Below, one piece after another: positions 1-6,712 of a DNA stretch of 55,377 bases. The position numbers were made by a program, and so were the translations under genes. The notes below the pieces were generated by a model, which was not told the origin of the DNA, did no database searches, and worked only from the letters and a program-made list of their open reading frames with translations. Numbering within the stretch: position 1 is the first letter of the stretch; every line of letters starts with the position of its first letter. The DNA is from UBA6918 sp040754425 (GTDB taxonomy: Bacteria > Pseudomonadota > Gammaproteobacteria > Burkholderiales > Thiobacillaceae): positions 1-55,377 of the forward strand of contig JBFMCR010000011.1 of assembly GCA_040754425.1 (NCBI GenBank), given 5' to 3'.

Positions 1-390
<390 letters not shown>

Positions 391-558
391 AATACCTGTG
401 TCGATTCTTTCGAATCTGTCGCTCAACTCAATGAATCATTGACATTAATCAATTACTTCTTCAAGTGTGAGCATCTTCAATTAATTTCCCAGCTAGACTT
501 CCCAGATTTACATCCAGTACACCCAGCCAGGCAACCAAGATACCCACACCTATCGGCT

Positions 559-577
559 GTTAAATTTTTAAAGAGCA
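559..577 (-). promoter_or_regulatory. rrn leader boxA antitermination element
   Basis: On the minus strand the sequence TGCTCTTTA (569-577) followed by an A/T run matches the boxA antitermination element of rRNA leaders. It lies about 180 bases upstream of the 16S 5' end and downstream of the initiator tRNA. In the established model boxA in the nascent RNA binds NusB/S10 and keeps polymerase resistant to Rho. Between 391 and 606 I see no other gene, and no clear second promoter. Confidence 0.75.
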
Positions 578-606
578 ATGCGCTTGCGCGACTTTTTAAA
601 TCCTGC

Positions 607-683
<77 letters not shown>

Positions 684-697
684 TCCGAAGAAGCGAG

Positions 698-727
698 ACT
701 ATAGCAAGGATCTGGAAACCGTGTCAA
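698..727 (-). promoter_or_regulatory. sigma-70 promoter of tRNA-fMet / rrn
   Basis: Reading the minus strand, TTGACA (722-727) and TATAGT (698-703) are separated by 18 bases. The predicted start is a few bases upstream of the tRNA at 683. The -35 is perfect and the -10 has one deviation. This is the only strong promoter I see upstream of both the tRNA and the boxA leader. Confidence 0.75.
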
Positions 728-825
728 CAAGATGCGGTGCTTAATTTAAGCTGCCGGCTTGCCGTCCCTCTCCTGTTGCCCGAATAATGAGCACATCAAT
801 TAATCCGACTCCCCAAAGGTACCAG

Positions 826-2013
826 ATGTTCCCAGCTTTCAGTCTAGCCCGTCTGCCACGCATCATTTTCGGCCACGGCGTGCGCGCACAACTGCCCCAC
901 CTAATCTCGGCATACGGAAAACGTGCGCTGGTAGTTACCGGCGCCCGTCATTTCCAGTCTAGTCCGCACTGGACGGAAATACAGGCCGGGCTCAAGGCGG
1001 CCGGCATTGCCTGGGAAATGCTGAGCGTGGACGGTGAGCCTTCGCCCGCCTTTGTAGACAAGGCCGTGCGCAGCTACCGCAATAGTGGCTTTGGCAGCGT
1101 GGTTGGCCTGGGCGGCGGGAGCGCGCTGGACGCCGCCAAGGCCATCGCTGGCCTGCTGAAGCCCGGCAATTCTGTCATGGACCATCTGGAAGGCGTGGGT
1201 CCGGAACTCCCTTACCGGGGTCCCGCCACTCCCTTTATCGCCGTGCCTACCACCGCTGGCACCGGCTCGGAGGCCACCAAGAACGCGGTGCTCTCGATCC
1301 ATGGTCCGGACGGATTCAAGAAATCCTTCCGCGACGAAAAACTGGTAGCAGAAATCGCGCTCGTGGACCCGGATCTTCTGTCCACCTGTCCGCCGCACAT
1401 CATCGCCGCCAACGGCATGGACGCCTTTACCCAGTTGCTCGAATCCTATGTCTCCAGCAAGGCCAACCGTTTTACCGATGCGCTGGCCTGGTCAGGCATG
1501 AAGGCCGTGCGCAATGGCCTGCTCGATTGGTACAAAAACGGCCCCGAGGCGCATGACGCCCAAGCGGGCATGGCATACGCGGCCCTGCTCTCCGGCATCA
1601 CGCTGGCTCAAGTCGGCCTGGGTTCGGTGCACGGACTGGCCTCGCCGCTCGGGGCCTTCTTCCCCATTCCGCACGGCGTGGTATGCGGCACCTTGGTCGC
1701 GGAAGCCACCGCCGTGAATATCCGCGCGCTGCAAGCGCGTGCGGAAAACCGTGAAAGCCTGCTGAAATACGCACAGGCAGGTCGCATGCTGGCACACGAT
1801 GTTCACCTAAGCGATGAGGAAGCGCTTGAGCGCCTCGTCGAGATACTGTACGACTGGACTGCCCAGATGCAATTGCCACGCCTGTCTGCATTGGGCGTCA
1901 CTCCTGCCGACATCCCCAGAATCGTCAGCAACAGCCGCGGCAGCAGCATGAAAACGAATCCCGTTACGCTGACCGATGCCGAAATCGGAGAAATACTTGC
2001 CAAGCGCATTTAA
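826..2013 (+). CDS. Iron-containing alcohol dehydrogenase
   Basis: About 395 residues. Group III (iron-type) alcohol dehydrogenase, expected to oxidise an alcohol or reduce an aldehyde with NAD(P)H in the cytoplasm. The N-terminal half carries the nucleotide-binding GGGSALDAAKAIA and PTTAGTGSEAT motifs. The metal-binding half carries NGMDAFTQLLE and HGLASPLGAFF...PHG. In FucO-type enzymes the segment after MDA normally supplies a histidine ligand (DALTH); here it is glutamine, a variant seen in some subgroups. ATG 826 has AAAGG six bases upstream and places the family's usual start, so I prefer it to the in-frame ATG at 787, which lacks a ribosome site. Substrate cannot be told from sequence. 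Confidence 0.9.
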   Translation: MFPAFSLARLPRIIFGHGVRAQLPHLISAYGKRALVVTGARHFQSSPHWTEIQAGLKAAGIAWEMLSVDGEPSPAFVDKAVRSYRNSGFGSVVGLGGGSALDAAKAIAGLLKPGNSVMDHLEGVGPELPYRGPATPFIAVPTTAGTGSEATKNAVLSIHGPDGFKKSFRDEKLVAEIALVDPDLLSTCPPHIIAANGMDAFTQLLESYVSSKANRFTDALAWSGMKAVRNGLLDWYKNGPEAHDAQAGMAYAALLSGITLAQVGLGSVHGLASPLGAFFPIPHGVVCGTLVAEATAVNIRALQARAENRESLLKYAQAGRMLAHDVHLSDEEALERLVEILYDWTAQMQLPRLSALGVTPADIPRIVSNSRGSSMKTNPVTLTDAEIGEILAKRI

Positions 2014-2066
2014 GGCTTGCGCGTTAGCGGCCGATATATTCATCACTGCTGCATGGAGGATGTGTG

Positions 2067-2642
2067 ATGAACGGCGCCGGCCTGGTGTTTCTGGCAATTC
2101 TTTCGCTGATTTTCGTTTATGCGATATTTACCTACAACCGCCTGGTTGGGCTCAAGCACGGCGTTGCCAAGGCCTGGTCGAATATCGATGTTTTGCTGAA
2201 GCAGCGCCACGACGAACTGCCCAAGCTGGTTGAAGCCTGCAGGCAATACATGAAGTTCGAACAGGACACACTGGAAAAAGTCATGCAGGCGCGTAGCCGG
2301 GTTTCACAAGCCCGCGAGAGCCATGACATCAAGGCGCTGGGCGAAGCCGAGGGCGCTTTGCGCATGGGACTTGAGCACCTGTTTGCTGTTGCCGAGGCCT
2401 ACCCCGAACTCAAAGCCAACGAAACCTTCGCGCATCTGCAAGCCCGCATTACCGGACTGGAAGAAGCCATTGCCGACCGGCGCGAGTTCTACAACGACAG
2501 CGTGAACCTCAACAACGTCGCCATCGAGCGTTTCCCGGATGTCATCATCGCGCAGTTGACGGGATTCGGCCCCCATCGCCTGCTGAAATTCACTTCCCGG
2601 GAAACTGCCGACGTCAGCATCACCAGCATGTTCAAAAGGTAG
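2067..2642 (+). CDS. lemA: LemA family protein
   Basis: 191 residues. LemA family: one N-terminal membrane segment (residues about 3-22) followed by a long helical domain with the signature KHGVAKAWSNIDVLLKQRHD and EACRQYMKFEQ. The physiological role of LemA proteins is not settled. GGAGG at 2055-2059 lies seven bases before ATG 2067, which therefore beats the overlapping GTG at 2064. No partner TPM or M48 peptidase gene follows, unlike many lemA loci. The last codons TTC AAA AGG precede TAG. Confidence 0.9.
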   Translation: MNGAGLVFLAILSLIFVYAIFTYNRLVGLKHGVAKAWSNIDVLLKQRHDELPKLVEACRQYMKFEQDTLEKVMQARSRVSQARESHDIKALGEAEGALRMGLEHLFAVAEAYPELKANETFAHLQARITGLEEAIADRREFYNDSVNLNNVAIERFPDVIIAQLTGFGPHRLLKFTSRETADVSITSMFKR

Positions 2643-2955
2643 GCCATGCTTGCCGGCTGGCGGCATGGCGTCTGCAAGAATGGGAATCGGCGCGCAAGGC
2701 CGCCCGGACCGAAGTCGCAATCGAGCATCGCAGGGACAGCGCAAAGCCCGGCACCCATTTGCCGAGAAAGCCTGCTGGTCGTCTGTATCCGGATCGCCAG
2801 TCGCAGTCCCGAAAACCGGCTTCGCGCTACCGCTTCTGGGCATGGATGCATCTCGGGCTCGTCTTTCTCGCTTGCATCGCCGTTGCCGGCTTGCTGTAGA
2901 ATTTGTCAACGCATCGCTGCGTCAGTTTCTATAGTGTCAGAAGGAGGCAAGCACT
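2643..2955 (+). other. Gap after lemA with a startless open frame
   Basis: No gene with a standard start is evident. One plus-strand frame (about 2648-2899, ending TAG 2897-2899) has natural-looking codon use and would encode a basic segment followed by a hydrophobic C-terminus (FWAWMHLGLVFLACIAVAGL). It has no ATG, GTG or TTG and is in the -1 frame relative to lemA. It could be a relic of a tail-anchored protein or chance. Confidence 0.3.
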
Positions 2956-3240
2956 ATGAGCTCACAAACCATCCCCGAAACGCCGCCCGAGTATGACCAT
3001 ACTCGCATCATCGAAAGACCGGATGGCTTCTACTGGCTGGACAAGGACACCAATGCGGAATACGGGCCGTTCGAAACCCTGATTGCCGCGGTCGAGGACA
3101 TGGAATACCAGGCCGACAGCGATTATGAGCCGGTCGAGTCGCTGCAGGAAGCGGAAGACGAACTGGGCATTTCCGACTGGATCGACCCGGATACCGGGTT
3201 GCCGGCAGAAGAGGCTTCCCCCCATCTGAACGACCAGTAG
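2956..3240 (+). CDS. Conserved small acidic protein
   Basis: 94 residues, strongly acidic, no cysteine, no signal peptide or membrane segment, so soluble and cytoplasmic. The central ERPDGFYWLDKDTNAEYGPF resembles a small family of betaproteobacterial hypothetical proteins; I know of no assigned function. GAAGGAGG about nine bases upstream of the ATG is a strong ribosome site. It stands alone between lemA and the convergent arsenic operon. Confidence 0.8.
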   Translation: MSSQTIPETPPEYDHTRIIERPDGFYWLDKDTNAEYGPFETLIAAVEDMEYQADSDYEPVESLQEAEDELGISDWIDPDTGLPAEEASPHLNDQ

Positions 3241-3283
3241 GCCCGGGAGGATTCGACCGGGAGGATCGATGTTCCCGCTCCGA

Positions 3284-4210
3284 TCAGGGCATGGACTCGA
3301 ACTCGACAAAGGCACGATTCATATTGGCACGGTGCAGATCGGTGTAGTTCTGCAGATGCATGAAGGCAGGCAACTCCATATAGCGGTCCAGCACTTCGCT
3401 CATCGGCTCCATCGCCATTGCCGCCGCCCCCACCTTGCCCGCGAGGAATTCGTAGTAATCCCCTGTTTCGCGCCGCGCCTGGGCAAGGTCGCACACGCGG
3501 CCGTGGCCCGGCACGATATGTCTTGGCTTCAGCCCCTCCAGCGCCCTGAAGGCCTGCTGTCCATTTTTTACGCTTGACCATGGCAGCACGCCCAGCAGAC
3601 GATCGACGTAGACGAGGTCGCCGCTGAATACCACTTTCTGCCTGGGCAACCAGACCCATGCATCGCCCGGAAAGTGCGCATTGGTATAAGCCAATTCCAG
3701 CACCACGCCGCCCAGCTCCAGCGTGGCGGCACCGCCTGCCAGCACTCCCGGAGCAGGCAACGGCCGCGTGCCTTGCATGCGCTCGCCGAGGAAGCGCCTC
3801 AGGGTTTCCATGTGCAGGGCGGCATATTCGGCCTGTGTTGACGACGTGCGTGCCAGCGCGATGACTTCCGCGCCCCTTGCGGCGAAGTAATCATTGCCCA
3901 GCCAGCGATGATCCTGGCTGCCGGTATTGATGACCCAGCGCACAGGTTTCGTGGTCACCTTGAAAATGGCCGACTCCAGTTTCTGCGCGCCCAGGCTGCT
4001 TGCCCCAGAATCGATCAGGATCACGCCCGCGGGGGTGACGACGAATCCGAAGTTGGCATTGAGGCCGTCGTTTTCCGCGCTGCGCTGGCCCAGCGGGCCG
4101 ATGACGGCGTAGACGTTTTCGACGACCTTTTCCGCCTTGGGCTCGAAGGCCTGGGCAGTCAATGTCGACAGGGACAACAGCAACAGAGCGGCAACTCGTT
4201 TTAGCATCAT
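3284..4210 (-). CDS. Secreted MBL-fold protein, last gene of the ars operon
   Basis: 308 residues with a clear signal peptide (about residues 1-21, ending TAQA), so periplasmic. The metallo-beta-lactamase fold is recognisable: DSG strand (VILIDSG), NTGSQDHRWLGN where the metal motif should be, then HFPGDAWVW, VFSGDLVY and VPGHGRVCD. The canonical HxHxDH motif is not intact: the first two histidines are replaced (GSQDH), so metal binding or hydrolysis may be altered. It starts six bases after the acr3 stop with GAGGT in the gap, which makes it part of the arsenic transcript. Substrate unknown. Confidence 0.85.
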   Translation of the reverse strand: MMLKRVAALLLLSLSTLTAQAFEPKAEKVVENVYAVIGPLGQRSAENDGLNANFGFVVTPAGVILIDSGASSLGAQKLESAIFKVTTKPVRWVINTGSQDHRWLGNDYFAARGAEVIALARTSSTQAEYAALHMETLRRFLGERMQGTRPLPAPGVLAGGAATLELGGVVLELAYTNAHFPGDAWVWLPRQKVVFSGDLVYVDRLLGVLPWSSVKNGQQAFRALEGLKPRHIVPGHGRVCDLAQARRETGDYYEFLAGKVGAAAMAMEPMSEVLDRYMELPAFMHLQNYTDLHRANMNRAFVEFESMP

Positions 4211-4216
4211 AGGACC

Positions 4217-5296
4217 TCAATGATTGACCTGTCCCGCTTCATACCAGTTTTTGCTGCGATTGACGAATTTGACCACCAGCAGCATCGCCGGCACCTCGAT
4301 CAGCACGCCGACCACGGTGGCGAGAGCCGCACCCGACTGGAAGCCGAACAGGGTGATCGCGGCCGCGACCGCGAGTTCGAAGAAATTGGAGGCGCCGATC
4401 AGCGCAGACGGGCAGGCCACGCTGTGCTTCTCGCCCGCCTTGCGGTTGAGCCAGTACGCCAGGCCGGAGTTGAAGAACACCTGGATCAGGATGGGTACGG
4501 CCAGGAGTGCGATGATGAGCGGCTGATCGATGATCTGCTCGCCCTGGAAAGCGAACAGCAACACCAGGGTCGCCAAAAGCGCCAGAACGGAAAAATGGCC
4601 GAGTGTGGCGAGCGTCGCATCGAATGCCGCCTGGCCGCGCTTTAGCAAGACCTTGCGCCAGATCTGGGCCAGGATCACCGGAATCGCGATGTACATTACC
4701 ACGGAAGCAAACAGCGTGGCCCACGGCACCACGATGGCCGACAGCCCCAAGAGCAGGCCGACGATGGGTGCGAAAGCGAAGATCATGATGGCGTCGTTGA
4801 GCGCCACCTGCGACAGCGTGAAATACGGATCGCCTCCGGTAAGCCGGCTCCACACGAACACCATCGCCGTGCAGGGCGCCGCCGCCAGCAGGATGAGGCC
4901 GGCAACGTAGCTGTCGAGCTGTTCTGCGGGCAACCAGGGCGCGAACAGATGGCGAATGAACAGCCACGCCAGCAATGCCATGGAAAAGGGCTTCACCGCC
5001 CAGTTCACGAACAGGGTGATGCCGATGCCCTTCCAGTGCGACTTCACCTGGTGCAGGGCACCGAAGTCGATCTTCATCAGCATGGGAATGATCATCACCC
5101 AGATGAGCAGGCCGACGGGGATGTTTACTTGTGCCACTTCCATGCGCCCCAGGGCTTGGAATGGCGCCGGCAGCAGCTGGCCGAGCACGACGCCGGCTAC
5201 AATGCACAGCGCCACCCACAGCGTGAGCCAGCGCTCGAACACGCTCATCGGCGCGCCAGCAGCCGCTTTGGCGGTCACTTCACATTGCGCGCTCAT
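4217..5296 (-). CDS. acr3: ACR3-type arsenite efflux permease
   Basis: 359 residues, about ten membrane segments. ACR3 (BART superfamily) exports arsenite using the proton gradient across the inner membrane. The family-defining PCTAMVFVWS with the essential cysteine is at Cys142, and the second conserved block GASNFFELAVA is near residue 305. Length is typical. Its ATG overlaps by four bases (ATGA) the stop of a 35-codon upstream ORF, so translation is probably coupled. Position inside arsR-arsI-arsC-acr3 fits its role exactly. Confidence 0.95.
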   Translation of the reverse strand: MSAQCEVTAKAAAGAPMSVFERWLTLWVALCIVAGVVLGQLLPAPFQALGRMEVAQVNIPVGLLIWVMIIPMLMKIDFGALHQVKSHWKGIGITLFVNWAVKPFSMALLAWLFIRHLFAPWLPAEQLDSYVAGLILLAAAPCTAMVFVWSRLTGGDPYFTLSQVALNDAIMIFAFAPIVGLLLGLSAIVVPWATLFASVVMYIAIPVILAQIWRKVLLKRGQAAFDATLATLGHFSVLALLATLVLLFAFQGEQIIDQPLIIALLAVPILIQVFFNSGLAYWLNRKAGEKHSVACPSALIGASNFFELAVAAAITLFGFQSGAALATVVGVLIEVPAMLLVVKFVNRSKNWYEAGQVNH

Positions 5297-5400
5297 GACG
5301 TTTTTCCTATTTCCCTGACGGCTTCTTGCAGTCTCATGCGATCCGGCTTCCCGAGGGGCAAGCTGACGAACACGGAAATACGGCGCTGCAGCCGATTCAT
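5293..5400 (-). CDS. 35-residue ORF inside the ars operon
   Basis: Starts with ATG at 5398-5400 on the minus strand, preceded by the excellent ribosome site AGGAGGAGG, and ends in a TGA that overlaps the acr3 ATG (ATGA). The product is small and basic (MNRLQRRISVFVSLPLGKPD then 15 more residues), without cysteine or a clear membrane segment. The strong ribosome site and overlap argue it is translated, either as a peptide or as a device that loads ribosomes for acr3. I do not recognise a family. Confidence 0.6.
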   Translation of the reverse strand: MNRLQRRISVFVSLPLGKPDRMRLQEAVREIGKTS

Positions 5401-5437
5401 GGCCTCCTCCTGCGCAATTCGAATTCGACGGTTGAAA

Positions 5438-5863
5438 TCAGATGCCCAGCTTCTCGGCTACTGCCGCGACCAGGCGCTTGCGGATGTCGTCGCGCACGGC
5501 GATGAAGCTTTCCAGCGGCTCGCCGTGCGGGTCATGGAAAGGCAGATGGATGCCGGGCACCGGCTTGGGAAACACCGGACAGGTTTCCCTGGCGTTGTCG
5601 CATACGGTCACCACCAGATCGAAGTCCTCGTTCATCACGGCATCGACATCCTTCGGGTACAAGCCGTCGGCATTCAGCCCGGCGAGCTTGAGCGCTTCAA
5701 TCGCGCCGTCCGCCACCTTGGGTTGCGGCCTGGTGCCGGCGGACAGCGCGCGCACCTTGTCACCCAGATCGTGGTTGAGTATCACTTCGGCCATTTGCGA
5801 GCGGCAGGAATTGCCGGTGCACAGGATCAATACGGTTTTTTTGGGTATGGTTGATTGCTTCAT
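5438..5863 (-). CDS. arsC: Arsenate reductase, LMW-phosphatase type (thioredoxin-coupled)
   Basis: 141 residues. Reduces arsenate to arsenite for export by the adjacent permease. The phosphatase-like loop CTGNSCR (Cys15 to Arg21) and the redox pair in VCDNARETCP (Cys88, Cys95) are exactly the three cysteines used by thioredoxin-coupled ArsC. The ATG at 5861-5863 overlaps the arsI stop by four bases; the open frame continues upstream, but that extension is the arsI gene read in another frame. Cytoplasmic. Confidence 0.95.
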   Translation of the reverse strand: MKQSTIPKKTVLILCTGNSCRSQMAEVILNHDLGDKVRALSAGTRPQPKVADGAIEALKLAGLNADGLYPKDVDAVMNEDFDLVVTVCDNARETCPVFPKPVPGIHLPFHDPHGEPLESFIAVRDDIRKRLVAAVAEKLGI

Positions 5864-6327
5864 TCGCAGCCCGGGAATTTCTGCTTGAGTTGCGCCAGCG
5901 AAACCTGAGCCGGCATAGGCGCGCAACAGGCACTGCCCTGCGCCGCCTTTTCGGTGCCGAATACAGGCACGCGGCCCAGGGTATGGAAGTTTTCCCAGGC
6001 GATGCCGGCAGGGTCCATGGTCCAGTACTTGTCGGATTCCGCGTAGCAGCAAGCCGTCCCCTTCTGTTCCACCACAGGACCGGCGGCTGCTTCGACGCGA
6101 CGATGCAGCACTTCCAGTTCTTCCTCGTTTTCAGCCTGGAAACCCAGGTGGTCGAGGCCCGTCTTGCCGGCGCGCGTGGATACGGCGAAGTTCAGACGCG
6201 GCTCATCCAGCATCCATTTCGCGTAATCGCTCTCCACCACGGTCGGCTCGGCATCGAACAGTCTGGAATAGAAAGCCACTGCGGACGGGATGTCGATAAC
6301 GCCTACATGCACATGAAATCTTTTCAT
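5860..6327 (-). CDS. arsI: ArsI/CadI family dioxygenase-fold protein
   Basis: 155 residues, vicinal-oxygen-chelate fold. ArsI proteins are Fe(II) dioxygenases that cleave the C-As bond of trivalent organoarsenicals; CadI relatives are linked to cadmium. Visible here: N-terminal HVHVGV (His5/His7), GLDHLG (His60) and WENF (Glu112) as likely iron ligands, and a vicinal cysteine pair Cys93-Cys94 in TACCYAESDKYW, which ArsI uses to bind MAs(III). A second CC pair sits at 134-135. Four-base overlaps join it to arsR upstream and arsC downstream. C-As lyase activity is inferred from family and operon. Confidence 0.88.
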   Translation of the reverse strand: MKRFHVHVGVIDIPSAVAFYSRLFDAEPTVVESDYAKWMLDEPRLNFAVSTRAGKTGLDHLGFQAENEEELEVLHRRVEAAAGPVVEQKGTACCYAESDKYWTMDPAGIAWENFHTLGRVPVFGTEKAAQGSACCAPMPAQVSLAQLKQKFPGCE

Positions 6328-6653
6328 TTTTTCACTCCTGTTTTGCACACATCGACTGGCAGGCATGGCTCGCCCTGGCAACAGTTCGCGGTGAGATAGG
6401 CCAGCAAGTCGTTCATGACGGTGTAATTGGCCTGGTAATAGACGAACCTGCCCTCGTGTCGGTTTGACACCAGGCCGGCGTTCGCCAGTTCCTTGAGGTG
6501 AAACGACAGTGTCGGCGCGGCGATCTGCATGGCGTTGTTGATCTCACCCACAGACAGGCCCGACGTGCCAGCCTGCACCAGCAGGCGAAATATGCCCAGA
6601 CGGGTTTCGTGCGCCAGCGATGACAAAGCCTTGACGGCCTCATATATTTCCAT
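6324..6653 (-). CDS. arsR: ArsR family arsenite-responsive repressor
   Basis: 109 residues, winged helix-turn-helix of the ArsR/SmtB family (recognition region TLSFHLKELANAGLVSNRHEGR, about 48-70). Cysteines near the C-terminus, Cys91-Cys92, Cys97 and Cys103 (NCCQGEPC...VC), form a plausible As(III) site of the type placed after the DNA-binding domain rather than in the recognition helix. It is the first gene of the operon. No ribosome site precedes the ATG and the -10 hexamer ends nine bases before it, so the mRNA is probably almost leaderless. Confidence 0.93.
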   Translation of the reverse strand: MEIYEAVKALSSLAHETRLGIFRLLVQAGTSGLSVGEINNAMQIAAPTLSFHLKELANAGLVSNRHEGRFVYYQANYTVMNDLLAYLTANCCQGEPCLPVDVCKTGVKK

Positions 6654-6662
6654 ATTTTGGTA

Positions 6663-6690
6663 ATTATAGAAATATAATTTTAGCTGTCAA
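6663..6690 (-). promoter_or_regulatory. ars operon promoter
   Basis: On the minus strand TTGACA (6685-6690) and TATAAT (6663-6668), 16 bases apart, both perfect consensus. The expected start is two or three bases before the arsR ATG (6653). The A/T-rich surroundings contain ATATTTC and GAAATAT half-sites flanking the start, a possible ArsR operator; that part is inference. Confidence 0.8.
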
Positions 6691-6712
6691 GCGCTTTGTC
6701 GCAAGTGCGGAT

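Noticed and set aside
3123..3659. Minus-strand frame overlapping the MBL and small acidic genes.
   Set aside because: Out of frame with the MBL gene, no family features, overlaps two better supported genes.
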